A stretch of DNA of 64,000 bases from Adiantum capillus-veneris (GCA_014529385.2 CM043969.1:74194676-74258675); one strand, 5' to 3'; counted from the stretch's first letter, positions 12,782 through 24,505 are shown. Notes: generated by a model from the sequence alone, not told the origin. Numbers and translations are program-made.

Positions 12782-13110
12782 AAATTGTACCTAGTTGGTT
12801 GTTTGCCACTTTGGTAGTTGTAGGGTTCTTGGAGGAGGGAACTTGAATTTGGACCTTTTAAAGGTTACATTTTAAAAATTTCAATTCAAAGATTATAAGA
12901 CCGAGTGCAATCATGGTTTAGCAAGGTATAGTATGTGATTGTGGTCACACGTTTGGGACTGATTTGAAGTCTCTCTCTCCCTACCGTGCGTGAGAGCACT
13001 TTAAACTCTCTCTCTTCCTACCACGCACGAGAGCACTCTACAGATTGTTCAAAACACCTTTTCCATAGCTCCGCTTGTGACCTTCCCTTCCTCGATTGCC
13101 CTCTGCCAAC
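12782..13110. promoter_or_regulatory. Transposon 5' subterminal region, presumed promoter of gene 1
   Basis: Non-coding sequence between the inverted repeat and the ATG at 13111. It contains a direct repeat of about 50 bp in which ACTCTCTCTC and CTACC(G/A)(T/C)GC(G/A)(T/C)GAGAGCAC occur twice (near 12967-13032). No clear TATA box. Confidence 0.35.
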
Positions 13111-13154
13111 ATGAGGACACTAGCCCACAAATGTGCACCTAGATCCACACCCAA
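13111..13154 (+). pseudogene. Transposon gene 1, exon 1, 5' piece
   Basis: An ATG at 13111 opens MRTLAHKCAPRSTP and the frame is cut after 44 nt by the LTR at 13155. The reading continues in phase at 22164 after removal of the insertion and one copy of the CCCAA duplication, which is strong evidence that both pieces belong to one exon. The product is unrecognised. Confidence 0.6.
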
Positions 13155-13452
13155 TGTAAGGTCCCTCTTTAACCCTAGAGCCATTCGAAACTTTTTTCAA
13201 CCTAGAAAAAAATTTAGAAAAAGCAAGACCGACAAAGAAGTCATGCGGACAACGAGACTTTACTCGAGAATGAAAAGACAAGGATATTTTGGATAAGAAA
13301 TTACGTCATCCCTATATTTTTCGAAAAAGATTAAGATTATTTTTATATTTCTTCATCAAAATCCGCGTGGGAACTCATCTAGATTGGGAACTGGGAGAAA
13401 AAGGGACTAACTTGATTGGAAGATGAAGTTAACAGATGAGAACTAAGAAGAA

Positions 13453-13690
13453 AATTGGGGTCCAATAGGAATTAAGAAGAGAATTGGGGTCCAATAGCAT
13501 TTGAGAAGAGAATTGGGGTCTAATAGGAATTAAGAAGAGAATTGGGGTCCAATAGCATTTGAGAAGAGAATTGGGGGTCCAATAGCAATTGAGAGGAGAA
13601 TTGGGGTCCAATAGGATTTGAGAAGAGAATTGCGGTCCAATAGGAATTGAGAAGATAATTGGGGTCCAATAGGAATTGAGAAAAGAATAC
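13453..13690 (+). repeat. 30-bp tandem repeat, 8 copies, in LTR1
   Basis: The unit is AATTGGGGTCCAATAGG plus A(G)ATTTGAGAAGAG-type sequence, with small differences between copies. Minus-strand translation gives a repeated WTPI-rich peptide, which is a repeat artefact. Confidence 0.9.
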
Positions 13691-14029
13691 CCACCATTTC
13701 CTATATAAGCACCCCCTCTCCTTTGTAATTTTCACACACACATATATTGCTAAGCTACTTGCATACTTGCCATGCTCAAGACTATCCTGAAGTAAATCAA
13801 GGTTTTCGTTAAACCTTGCTCTTGCTCTCTCCCTCTCTTGAAGGCCAAACCCTTGAGGGTTTTGTGAAGAAGCTCCGCTCTTCTTTCTCTTCACCATAAA
13901 TCCCTTTCCTTCTTCCTTGAACCTCACATCTCTTCAAGACGGACTTCCACCCCATTTCCCTCTTATTTAGAGGAGGTAATCTTCATTTCTAGTAGGATTA
14001 ATAAATCCATGTGTTTTAATACTAGGAAG

Positions 14030-15335
14030 GTTTATGTGCATCATTTTAGGTTTAAGCTTTAATGGTAACCTTGGAATTAGAGTTAAGTATTACTGGTAGC
14101 TATGCATCATAAAGTTAAGCTTCAAAAGTAAATTTGCACTCGTAACCTAAGCTTTAATGGTAACTTTGCACTTAAATTAAGCTTTAGTGACTATCTTGCA
14201 TTTTTAAGTTTAAGCTTTAATGGAAACCTCGCAATTAGGGTTAAGTGATAAGAGTATCTATGCATCATTAAGCTAAGCTTTAAAGGTAGATTTTCACTCA
14301 TAAGCTAAGCTTTAATGGTAACTTTGCACTTAGGTGTAAGCTTTAGTGACTACCTTGCATTTTTAGGTTTAAGCTTTAATGGAAACTTCGCAATTAGGGT
14401 CAAGTGATAAGAGTATCTATGCATCATTAATTTAAGTTTAAAAGGGAGATTTGCACTCATAAGCTAAGCTTTAATGGTAACTTTGCACTTAGGTGTAAGC
14501 TTTAGTGACTACCTTGCATTTTTAGGTTTAAGCTTTAATGGAAACCTCGCAATTAGGGTCAAGTGATAAGAGTATCTATGCATCATTAAGTTAAGCTTAA
14601 AAGGTAGATTTGCACTCATAAGCTGCTTTAATGGTAACTTTGCACTTAGGTGTAAGCTTTAGAGACTACCTTGCATTTTTAGGTTTAAGCTTTAATGGAA
14701 ACCTCGCAATTAGGGTCAAGTGATAAGAGTATCTATGCATCATTAAGTTAAGCTTAAAAGGTAGATTTGCACTCATAAGCTGCTTTAATGGTAACTTTGC
14801 ACTTAGGTGTAAGCTTTAGTGACTACCTTGAATTTTTAGGTTTAAGCTTTAATGGAAAGCTCGCAATTAGGGTCAAGTGATAAGAGTATCTATGCATCAT
14901 AAAGTTAAGCTTCAAAGGTATATTTGTACTCGTAAGCTACGCTTTAATGGTAACTTTGCACTTAGGTGTAAGCTTTAGTGACTACCTTGCATTTTTAGGT
15001 TTAAGCTTTAATGGAAACCTCGCAATTAGGTTAAGTGCTAAGAGTATCTATACATCATTAAGTCAAATTTCAAAGGTAGATTTGCACTCTTAAGCTAAGC
15101 ATTAATGGTAGCTTTGTACTTAAGTGTAAGTTTTAGTGACTACCTTGCATTTTTAGGTTTAAGCTTTAATGGAAACCTCACAATTAGGTTAAGTGCTAAG
15201 AGTATCTATACATCATTAAGTCAAGTTTCAAAGGTAGATTTACACTCTTAAGCTAAGCATTAATGGTAACTTTGCACTTAAGTGTAAGCTTTAGTGAATA
15301 CCTTGTGTTTTAGGTTTAAGCTTTAATGGAAAGCT
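14030..15335 (+). repeat. About 158-bp tandem repeat, 8 copies, in LTR1
   Basis: Each unit contains AAGCTTTAATGG, GTATCTATGCATCATTAAG, TTTGCACTCATAAGC and GTGACTACCTTGCATTTT. Spacing of the TATGCATC mark is about 150-160 bp throughout. The array is satellite-like but lies wholly inside one LTR. Confidence 0.9.
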
Positions 15336-17170
15336 CGAAAACTCTTAAATTGTAGGATGACCTTCTAGCTTCCTAAAATCGAAAGCTAGGCACCATAATA
15401 AGAGAATAGTCGTCTAAGCTCGATAGAAGTAGTTCCATTTTTGGTATTGAAGAGTATTTCTACAGTTTTCAATTTCAAGTTTGTTTGCAAATACGGGATG
15501 GGAAAGATAGGGGATAACTTCGTGGAATTAATCTCCGTGTTGTTTGAACCGAAAACTCTACAAGCTTCCATGGAGATGCCCCATGGATGGCAAAAGATTG
15601 TAAAAACCTAGGAACCGACAAAACGGGGATTGAACTTAAAAAGTTGGCTTTTCCAAAGAGACATTAACCATCAAATCCCTATGGCAAAAACTCACTTGTA
15701 TTTTCTAAATAAACTTGCCTGGTAGATAATTTATGAAAGTAGGAATTAAGGTTGATAAATGAATGAACCTGAAAATTACCACGTAGGAGTTAAAAAGGAA
15801 TCTCGAGAGGTGATAGGGATAGCCCATTGCAAACATAGATTTAACTAGGAGTTTTGAAGATTGTCTGAAAATGACCGGGAACCAAGATGGATCTTCTTGG
15901 GGTCAATTTGATTGAAAGGCTGGCCCATTGAGAGGATTCTCTTGGGGAACTTGTCGGAGATTGTCCCTTTTCGGCTAGGGCAGCGTAACTGGCAAGTTGT
16001 TATACCTTGGTCATTCATGCCCGAGGGATAAGGGATGAATGGGTTTATTTTATTTTTGTCCGGCCGGGTGAAGTACGCACGGTATCTTATTGGAAATCGG
16101 CCATACTCCGGGTATGTCCTGATGCCAATAGTTGGATGAGAAGGTTATATTCAGGGAGGATGATGTGAATTTAATTAAGGAAATTTGTTCGACTTGGTTT
16201 CTTAAAAAGGAACTGGAAAGGCTAAGAATATAGGGGCTATCCTGTGCATCTGTCACCATGATGGTACTATACCTCTCGAAATAGAATGCTTAGGAAGGAA
16301 TGATTAAATTACTTGATGAGCCTTTCCCAAACCCTTAATTTTGGGAAATATTGTGAAGGTACTGTCATTTTGATGGCTTGTAATCGATTATCTTGGCATG
16401 AATGGGGAGGCATTATGAATTGGTTGAAACTAAATATGTTGCATGATTAGTTAAGAAACTAGTTACAAGCTAATTATAGCAGGTAAAGGAAAGAAAATGA
16501 ACTTAAAAGTTTCTAAATAAAGATATGGTAGGAACAACCAGATAAATTTCCCTGAACGAGGGTATGCAACAGTTTGCATGCTGCTTGTTGTCTGATAATG
16601 TCTGATAGACTGTCTTCCCTGATTTTGTAGTAGTTAAGTACTACCTCGAGAAGGGAATTTCATGAAATGGTTCGGTGGGTGGGTAGATCCGGAGGGTCAG
16701 ATGGTTGGATGTTGATTTAAAAATTTTATGTTAAACGCTAGGACTACGTGGGATAAAAATGGGTAATCGGGGACGAGCGAGACCAGGTAGGATTGCAAGA
16801 TACCTCTTCTTAGGGGAAAGTGATAACTGTCGTGCCTGCTTGTCAAGAAAAAGGGATTATCACCATGAACCAAGGGAGAACAAGAAAGCAAGAGCAGATC
16901 CTCAAGTTAAAGATAAAGAGAATCAAGACTAAGGACCACGATTTGGGGTGCGGAAAGCTGTCAAAGACAGATTGATTATGAGAAGCGGATAGAATCATTG
17001 AATGAAGGGATGTACCCCCTTAGGTTGGCATTCGAGATAGGTTGGAGTCCTGTCGGAGTGTCGGTCCCAAGTGGGATGGATACCTGTAGATAGATCTACA
17101 TCCTTCCCTGGAATGGTTTGGAGGACTGAGGGAGGTGAGTAGGGTCGAGTCTGGGTATGGCACTCACAAG

Positions 17171-17183
17171 TGGTATCAGAGAC
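17171..17183 (+). promoter_or_regulatory. Primer-binding site 1 (initiator-Met tRNA)
   Basis: TGGTATCAGAGAC lies two bases after LTR1, matching the plant Met-tRNA PBS consensus over its first eleven bases. Confidence 0.85.
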
Positions 17184-19100
17184 TAATTTTGAATCTTGGA
17201 CCTTGGAATTTAGAATTTTGGATTTAAGATTAATGCATGAGAGAAAAACAACTTAGTCTAGCACCCAAATTTCAATAATATATTACAAAATGAAGTCTTG
17301 ATGTTCCAATAAATTATTCAAAAAATTTCAAGATGGCTTGGGATCTGTCAGAATAAATTCAGCGGATTATGTACGAGAGGATGGAAACTGCAAGGCTAGA
17401 GCGAAGACTCGCTATGCTGGGACATTTTAGGAAGCTCATAAATGAGAGATTTATGAAGGTTGGAATTTATCAGGATTGGAAGATTACATGGAATGGCAAG
17501 GATGGCATTTTTGTTTACATTAATACAATGAAAAATTGAGTACCTATCCACTGAATTGAAGAAGTCTTGTTGAGCGCAAGAGTTGCGGATTTCCAAAGTT
17601 TTCTATTGTTAGGACTTTATGAGAATTCAAGATTACTGTAAATCCTACCAAGATAATCTTGAGACAGAAGGTTTTTTTGATCAAGTTAAGAAAGAATCTT
17701 AAGAGTGCAAGTGATGAACATGTTTTTTTTTATCCGACCAAAAGAAATCCCTTAAAGATGGAAAAGTGCAATAGATAAGCTCATAAATATTGCATATATT
17801 TAAACTCCGAAGAAGAATAAGAAAACAAACTTATGAGTTAGCCAAGAACTCAAATTTGGAATTTTTACTCAAGGCTATCATAGACAGAAGACCCTTTGCT
17901 AAAAGCACTAAATAGAGATGTCCTTAAGAATTTAATTAAAGAGGAGAGACTGACATTTCAAGGCAAAGAAGTATGGACAATACTCAAATTTTTCAAAAAA
18001 AAGGGTTATTTCTTCAATTAAATCCAAAAAGGATTACAAGGGAGGCAGGAAGTAATTACATAGAGAGGCAAGAAAGTTTACAACTCATGAAGATCCTCTA
18101 ATATATGGTCACATAACCAAGTATCACAAGCGCTGCACATGTTAGGACGCTCACCCTATGGAATGGTTCTACTAGAGACAGCTTGAGCAATTTCTTGGGT
18201 ATGAGCTGAGAAAAGAAAAGGACCTCTAAGAGGAAGACTTCAGATAGCTTGAGCAATTTCTCGGGTATGAGCTGAGAAAAGAAAAGGACCTCTAAGAGGA
18301 AGACTTCAGATGGTATCGAGGCAAATCTTAGAATGGGGGATAAACTGAACAAGCAAGAACAACCTTGTGGAGAACTCAAGATCGTTTCCTTTTGACACAG
18401 TAGTATCAAGGGCCAAGTCCCATAGCCTCTGTAACCATAGCAAGTCGGGTATTGTTGCGGAAATGGTCTCTACCCAAGAGAGTCACTCTTGTGAGATGTC
18501 GCCATGTCTTCCATATCGTCTGGCCAACACAAGAATTTGACTGAGGAAAGAGGAAATCTTTGTACCGCTCTAAGAACTGTCTTTTAATTGCCTCATCTGT
18601 CCTCTGCAAGGGAGAGATACATACAGGAAGAACCAAGTCTTCTTGCCAAGATGCCATCAAATAAGAAAATGACTAAGTTACAAGAGAGTGAAGATTATAA
18701 AAATAAGAGGATAGCAAGTGCTGATAAAGAAGAGATTACCAGTAGCTTATAAAGAAGAAGTAGCGTATCGAAGAAGCCACAAATATGATGATTTATTCAA
18801 GAAGATGGCTTATTAAGAAAGATTTTCCATGACTCCAATATTATATTAGCAAGATTTTTGGGGATGAAGAAGTGTAAGAGAGAAGTCAAGTTAAAAGCGT
18901 TAACAAGAAGTTAAGTCGCAAGACGTATCCAAGAAGCTTCATCAATTACGTATTTTATTCGAATTGAGAAAATCTCTTTCTTTTTTTGTTGGGGAGAGAT
19001 GCGGCCTTCAATAGACTCAAAAACCTCTTGACTAGCAGTCATGTCCTCATCAAACCTGACTAATTTCACTCCTTAGCTCTTCTTTAGCCGAGGAAGTTCA
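17184..19100 (+). pseudogene. Degenerate leader and gag/pol remnant
   Basis: No domain can be read with confidence in this A-rich stretch. A perfect-looking tandem duplication of about 65 bp (units starting near 18177 and 18242, both with GAGCTGAGAAAAGAAAAGG) interrupts it. Near 19100-19210 a frame with DYTLADGLLYY corresponds to the RNase H-integrase spacer of gypsy elements, so gag, protease and most of RT and RNase H are lost or unrecognisable. Confidence 0.45.
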
Positions 19101-20090
19101 ACATGAAATTCAGGTAGACCCCTATTTTAGACCTCTTCTGCCAAAGGTTCAAGCTCAGAGCCCGAGGGAACACTTAACTGACTATACCTTAGCTGATGGT
19201 CTTCTTTACTACATGGAAAGCTTCAGCCCCTAGATATTCCTCAGATGAAGTGGGAATGTCTGAGTATGGACTTTGTTACAAGTCTTCCAAAGACAGCTGG
19301 AAACTATGGTTCTATTTTTGTCATAGTAGGTAAGCTCACTAAGGTGGCTCATCTAATTCAAGTCAAGCAGACAGCCACCACCATCGACATAGCCCAAGTA
19401 TTTGTCAAAGAGGTAGTAAGATTACATGGAATCCCTACAAGAATCATCAGTGATTGGGATTCCAACTTTACTTCTAAGTTTTGGCAAGCCATGATTCGAT
19501 CTCTGGGTATCCAACCAAATCTCAGCTCAGCATATCATCCGGAGACTGATGGTCAAACTGAGCGAGTGAATCAAGTCATTGAAGATATGCTTCGAGCATA
19601 CTACAACCAATAGCCCCAAAAAAATGGATCAAGTTTCTTCCCCTAGTTGAGTGCTTATAACTCTTCTTCTCACCATTGCAGCCTCAGAATGTCACTCTTT
19701 AAAGCCTTGTATGGTCAGGAATTTTTAGTCCCTCTTCGATTAGCCGACCTAGCTCTTCATGTTCCTACCGCTAAGTCTACCCTGGAAGAGATGGATCATC
19801 AACTTCTAGTCATTAGAGACAACCTAAAGAGAGCTAGTGATAGGCAGAAGAGCTACGCTGATCTTTACCGCTCCGCTAGAAGCTTTAACAAAGATGAACA
19901 AGTTTTCCTCAGAATCAAACCCAAACACAACTCCTTAAAGCTAGGGAAATTTCATAATCTTGCATTCAGATATTGTGGACCTTTGGAATCAAATCAATAT
20001 CTCCTTTTTGTCCAAACCCTTGATCATATTTTTGGTTGGTTCTTTGGAACAACTTATAATTATTCTTCAAGATATCGATGGCACTTTTGA
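19101..20090 (+). pseudogene. Ty3/gypsy integrase remnant
   Basis: The core runs 19218-19613: GKLQPLDIPQMKWE, first Asp in SMDF, second Asp in ISDWDSNF (Asp-Trp-Asp where Asp-Arg-Asp is usual), Glu in TERVNQVIEDM, with SSAYHPETDGQ between. The upstream H2C2 zinc-binding segment is absent: the spacer motif GLLYY is joined directly to GKLQPLD. After a stop and shift near 19611, the C-terminal part continues (SSHHCSLRMS, ALYGQEFLVP, RQKSYADLYR) to RYCGPLE near 19990, where similarity ends. Integrase would insert element cDNA into the genome; this copy cannot. Confidence 0.85.
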
Positions 20091-20793
20091 TGTAATTTTT
20101 ATGCATATGTAATCAATCATCATATCTATGGAATTCAAGCATCTCTAGTCAGTCAATTCTTTTGAGATTCAAATCTTCTATGGTGTTTTACAAGTCTAGT
20201 TGTTATGATACGTGAAATATCTAATTACCAAGTGAAAGATGAGACAGTAAGATATAGACAAAAGAGAAATAAGAATGGAGGAAATAAATTGGGTACACAA
20301 GGGAGGAGATATTGCAAAATTAATTGAAAGATCAGTATGAAATCCTTTAACTGTAAGAAAATGGTATAAGTTGGATGATATTAATAGTGAAATGAGTCAA
20401 CGCTCAAAATAGAAAAAGTTAAAGTCTAAGTAAGAATGGTAAGATTTTTACAAAGCGTATTGAGACTAGATAGAGAGCGAAGTGAAGAAATGATCTTCAG
20501 ACCTCACAAGAGAAACACAATCCGGTCACACCAAAGGAAAAATACCTAGTTGAGTAAGATCACACTCAGTAATTAAAGTAACCTCGAGTCATTAAGACTT
20601 CTTTATGATTAAGACTTTTGAGTCAGCGGTAAAAATACAAGAGAAGTGTATTATTCAAGGTCCATACCAGCTTCACTATCCTTTAATCTAAAATACCCTA
20701 AAGTTACTGACCATCTTCAATCGTAAGTTGACCAAAGATTGAGTCTGTCTACTCTCTAAAGCATGTCTCGAGTTGAGGACAACTCTTTCTTTT
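20091..20793 (+). other. 3' internal sequence of the LTR complex; nothing recognised
   Basis: A-rich sequence with no readable chromodomain or other motif between the integrase remnant and the polypurine tract. Confidence 0.4.
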
Positions 20794-20805
20794 TGTAGGG
20801 GAGTT
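20794..20805 (+). promoter_or_regulatory. Polypurine tract before LTR2
   Basis: GTAGGGGAGTT directly precedes the LTR2 start TGTAAGGTCCC. Confidence 0.6.
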
Positions 20806-21854
20806 TGTAAGGTCCCTCCTTAACCCTAGAGCCATTCGAAACTTTTTTCAACCTAGAAAACAATTTAGAAAAAGCAAGACCGATCAAGAAATCATACGGA
20901 CAACGAGACTTTACTCCAGAATGAAAAGACAAGGATATTTTGGATAAGAAATTACGTCATCCCTATATTTTTCGAAAAAGATTAAGATTATTTTTATATT
21001 TCTTCATCAAAATCCGCGTGGGAACTGATCTAAATCGGAAACTGGGAGAAAAAGGAACTAACTTGATTGAAACATGAAGTTAAGAGAATGGGGAGGCAGG
21101 ATGAATTGTTTGAAACTAAATGTGTTGCATGATTAGTTAGGAAACTAGTTACAAGCTAATTATAGCAGGTAAAGGAAAGAAAATGAACTTAAAAGTTTCT
21201 AAATAAAGATCTGGTGGGAACAACCAGATGAATTTCCCTGAACGAGGGTATGCAACAGTTTCCATGCTGCTTGTTGTCTGACAATGTCTGATAGACTGTC
21301 TTCCCTGATTTTGTAGTAGTTAAGTACTACCTCGGGAAGGGAATTTCATGAAATGGTTTGGTGGGTGGGAGGATCCGGAAGGTCAGATGGCTGGATGTTG
21401 ATTTAAAAATTTTATGTTAAACGCTAGGACTACGTGGGATAAAAATTGGTAATCGGGGACAAGCGAGACCAGGTAGGATTGCAAGATACCTCTTCTTAGG
21501 GGAAAGTGATAACTGTCGTGCCTGCTTGTCAAGAAAAAGGGATTATCACCATGAACCAAGGGAGAACAAGAAAGCAAGAGCAGATCCTCAAGTTAAAGAT
21601 AAAGAGAATCAAGACTAAGGACCACGATTTGGGGTGCGGAAAGCTGTCAAAGACAGATTGATTATGAGAAGCGGATAGAATCATTGAATGAAGGGATGTA
21701 CCCCCTTAGGTTGGCATTCGAGATAGGTTGGAGTCCTGTCGGAGTGTCGGTCCCAAGTGGGATGGATACCTGTAGATAGATCTACGTCCTTCCCTGGAAC
21801 GGTTTGGAGGACTGAGGGAGGTGAGTAGGGTCGAGTCTGGGTATGGCACTCACA
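20806..21854 (+). repeat. LTR2 with a 2.97-kb internal deletion
   Basis: Starts TGTAAGGTCCC and ends CACTCACA. It is near-identical to LTR1 over 13155-13433 and 16401-17168. The junction AAGTTAAG/AGAATGGGG near 21084 removes both tandem arrays. A PBS follows this LTR as well, so it served, or derives from, a 5' LTR. Confidence 0.85.
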
Positions 21855-21856
21855 AG

Positions 21857-21869
21857 TGGTATCAGAGAC
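21857..21869 (+). promoter_or_regulatory. Primer-binding site 2
   Basis: A second TGGTATCAGAGAC two bases after LTR2, followed by about 60 bp of leader that is the same as after LTR1, up to GCATGAGAGA. Confidence 0.85.
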
Positions 21870-21929
21870 TAATTTTGAATCTTGGACCTTGGAATTTAGA
21901 ATTTTGGATTTAAGATTAATGCATGAGAG

Positions 21930-22158
21930 AATTTTGGGTGCGGAAAGCTTTCAAAGACAGATTGATTATGAGAAGTGGATAGAATCATTGAATGAAGGGA
22001 TGTACCCCCTTGGGTTGGCATTCAAGATAGGTTGGAGTCTTGTCTGAGTGTCGGTACCAAGTGAAAGGGATACCTGCAAATAGATCTACGTCCTTCCCTG
22101 GAACGGTCTGGAGGACTGAGGGAGGTGAGTAGGGTCGAGTCTCGGTATGGCCCTCACA
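21930..22158 (+). repeat. LTR3, 3' end only
   Basis: Matches the last 229 bases or so of LTR1 (GGGTGCGGAAAGC, GACAGATTGATTATGAGAAG, then CCCTCACA at its end). It is fused to the leader of the second unit and followed by the target duplication CCCAA. Confidence 0.85.
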
Positions 22159-22163
22159 CCCAA

Positions 22164-22378
22164 AGCTTCTGAAGAGAAGCAGGTTAGGATGAAGGGGATT
22201 TCATTCAAAACTCCTAGTAGCAGTAGCAATGAGCCATATACTAGCAAGAACAAGCATCACAGTAGTAGTGGTACTATAGCCCCCAAAGAGAGGCATAACA
22301 TTGATCAATCATAGATGACAAAGAGCATGGGAAAAACCTTTGTTGCCTAAGTGAGCAGATCCACAACAAAGAAGAGGG
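22164..22378 (+). pseudogene. Transposon gene 1, exon 1, 3' piece
   Basis: This continues the frame of 13111-13154 across the LTR insertion: KASEEKQVRMKG, then a Ser-rich basic stretch (TPSSSSNEPYTSKNKHH). Two stops, TAG and TAA, stand where CAG and CAA would read through, so simple C-to-T decay explains them. The exon ends at a good donor, GTAAGT, at 22379. Low-complexity, Lys/Ser-rich and probably disordered N-terminal region; no function recognised. Confidence 0.55.
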
Positions 22379-22555
22379 GTAAGTATTGTTACTTTACATG
22401 GTTGGCAATGCATCATTTGGTTTGGTTGCATGTTAATTAAGGTATTGTAAGACATTATCTGCATGTTGGTTGCATGAATATGGTTGCATGTTAAGTACTT
22501 TATACATTTGGTACTATAGTGGCATGTCTAAATGTTTCCTCTTGCTATATTTTAG
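22379..22555 (+). other. Intron of transposon gene 1
   Basis: GTAAGT at the 5' end, and a T-rich tract ending TATATTTTAG at the 3' end. Removing it keeps the phase and joins KKRG to KNRMNEYPI. Splicing is inferred from signals and frame only. Confidence 0.6.
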
Positions 22556-23435
22556 GGAAAAATAGAATGAATGAGTACCCAATACTCAAAAAATTTTGCT
22601 ATACTGTAGAAGAGTTACATGAGGAGTATGGTTTGAGTCTAGAAGGAAAGGTTGCTAAGGACTTTGCTAACTATGATCTACCAGATGATCAGTGGCTTAT
22701 TGTTTTCCAACATCCGTATTAGAAGAATGCAATGGTCTACCTTCACCATTTGCAGTCTTCTTTGATGATTGCAGACTTCTTTTTCACAAGGTGTACCAGG
22801 CTCCCCCATCATGTGGGGAGATTACAACTAAGTTTACTAGGTGTTATGCTTTTGAGAAGTGCCATGCTGCTAAAAATGACCCAGCAAGTCATAAAATTGC
22901 ATGGGCAAGGTTTGGGGAGAGTGTGTTGAGCATGTGCAGTAGTAAACCTGGAGGATTGGAGAGGAAGGTGGAAAATTGGAAGAGGGCTAATGGAGCATTT
23001 CATGGTGATCTATTAGGGTCCAACAAGAAGAGGTAGTACACACAAGGTGTAAGCAATTTGTGTAATATTGAAGAGGACAAAGTTTTGCAGTTTGAAATAG
23101 TGGCAGTAGATTACATTTCTGATCTGTATGCCATTGTTCGTGGAGTTCCAACAAGCTCTACGCAAAAGTTGAACATGTTATCTGAGTTGAGGACAAGTCT
23201 CCAACAAAAGAAAGAGATTTTACTGAGGTTTGAGGGCTCAAATGTTGTCACAAAGAAATTAAGGAGGATATTGTTATGTTCAAGCAACACCTCGATGAAC
23301 TACATCGACAAGTTCCTTGTGACGTTGATGACATAAAAGATGTGGAAGCTGATATAAATGCGTCAAAATGCATGCTATGTTGACTCGAAGGCACTGCGGA
23401 GATGAAGAATCTTGCTCTAGAAATGAAAATTGAAC
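22556..23435 (+). pseudogene. Transposon gene 1, exon 2 (unrecognised domain, then helical region)
   Basis: From 22556 the frame reads NEYPILKKFCYTVEELHEE, with an acidic-basic helical look, to DDQWLIVFQHPY at 22719. After a shift near 22720 a second frame carries FDDCRLLFHKVYQAPPSCG, a Cys-containing segment (RCYAFEKCHAAK), and GGLERKVENWKRANGAFHG. It passes one TAG at 23035 and continues in phase through a helical, Leu/Lys/Glu-rich part (23058-23336) that would form a coiled coil. After another shift it runs to about 23435 (KEDIVMFKQHLDELHRQ). I do not recognise the family. The ordered exon-like structure suggests a once-functional transposon protein, not chance frames. Confidence 0.5.
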
Positions 23436-24505
23436 ATGTATTTTTACGTATGGTACCTCTTGTTCTTCAGGTTATTTTTCTCTAATTGTGTTTGTATGTA
23501 GTGCCATATTCTTCCATGTAGTTGTATGCACTTGTATGTAGTGCCATATACTTGATAGAAACTTTTTTTACTTATCTTGGTTTATATCTCATACTTTTTG
23601 TACAATGTCATGAACAAACTTGGGTACTATTTGAACTGTTTTGGTACTTTTGGTATATAGCTAGTTCTTCAAGTGTCCTTTGGTACATCCTAAATATTTC
23701 TTATGTACATTTGGTGCTTTCTATTGGAACATAATATTTATATTTGTGTATTGAGATGTACATATTAGGTGCTTTTAAGTACCTTGGTTTGTTGACCGTG
23801 AGTGCTTTCATTTGGTACTTCTTGAAAAAATCAATATTTTTGGATACTTTGGAGTCCTTTTGGTACTTCCTGTAGGAACATCATATGTATATCTGTGTGC
23901 TATGAGTCATGATGTACATATTAGGTCTTTTAGTACCATGTTTTGACCTGAGGTACTTTACTTTTGGTACTTCGATATTTTTGGGAACTTTGGAGACCTT
24001 ATTTTGTACTTTTTGGTACTTTAGATTTTTACTGTTGTGCTTTGGGTACTTAGCATCTGGTAGTTTTATTGTTTTGAACTTTTCGTACTGATTTTATTGT
24101 TTGGTACTTAACCTTTGGGACTATTTATTGTGTACGATTGTGCTTTGGTAGAAGCATGATATGCTTAACAGGTACTTTAGGTATTGTCTACTAGTTTTGC
24201 TACTGTTAAGCATGATATGCTTAACAGGTACTTTAGGTATTGTCTACTAGTTTTGCTACTTACCATATTGGTTAATGTTTTCTATTTGGTACTATTGAGT
24301 AACTATTAGATTATTGTCCTTTGGTACTAGTTGGTCCTTTAGGTCTTCTGAACATTTGGTACAATTTACTATTTGTTACATCTGGTACGGTGTGCTATTT
24401 AGTACTAGTAATTTTCATGACATTTACAATTGCTATTGTTTACTTTTCTCTAAGACATTACCTTGTTAATATTCAATGTCATGACATTTGCATATGTGAC
24501 CTGCA
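23436..24505 (+). repeat. T-rich intron-like stretch packed with TTTGGTAC
   Basis: GGTAC or GGTACTT recurs dozens of times, usually preceded by TTT, with no coding frame. The segment ends in CCTGCAG just before the next exon-like frame. It includes a 57-bp tandem duplication (units from 24152 and 24206 with AGCATGATATGCTTAACAGG). Most likely an intron of gene 1 that has expanded by slippage or repeat gain. Confidence 0.6.

Larger units (their letters stand above)
13155..17168 (+). repeat. LTR1, 4.0 kb, full length
   Basis: TGTAAGGTCCC at the start and CACTCACA at the end, followed by the PBS. It matches LTR2 at both ends; LTR2 lacks the segment corresponding to 13434-16400 (about 2,967 bp), and LTR2 length plus that segment equals LTR1 to within two bases. 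It contains two tandem arrays. Confidence 0.85.
13155..22158 (+). mobile_element. Ty3/gypsy complex with three LTRs (LTR-internal-LTR-internal-LTR)
   Basis: A perfect 5-bp duplication CCCAA lies at 13150-13154 and 22159-22163, so the outer ends are original. Inside are LTR1 (13155-17168), PBS and pol remnant (17169-20805), LTR2 (20806-21854), a second identical PBS and short leader (21855-21929), and the 3' end of a third LTR (about 21930-22158). This is the pattern expected when LTRs of two copies recombine unequally, followed by deletion of the second internal region. The integrase belongs to the same general group as gypsy element 1 (both have GKLQPLDIPQMKWE before the first catalytic Asp). 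Confidence 0.85.

Noticed and set aside
13096-13296. 66-codon plus-strand frame taken as one gene
   Set aside because: It runs from the transposon exon into the LTR; only 13111-13154 belongs to the exon.
13429-13927. Minus-strand frames with repeated WTPI/LLDPNS peptide
   Set aside because: Translation of the 30-bp tandem array in LTR1.
18098-18660. Minus-strand frames of 103 and 84 codons inside the LTR complex
   Set aside because: They include a 65-bp duplication read antisense and have no motif; the element is plus-strand.
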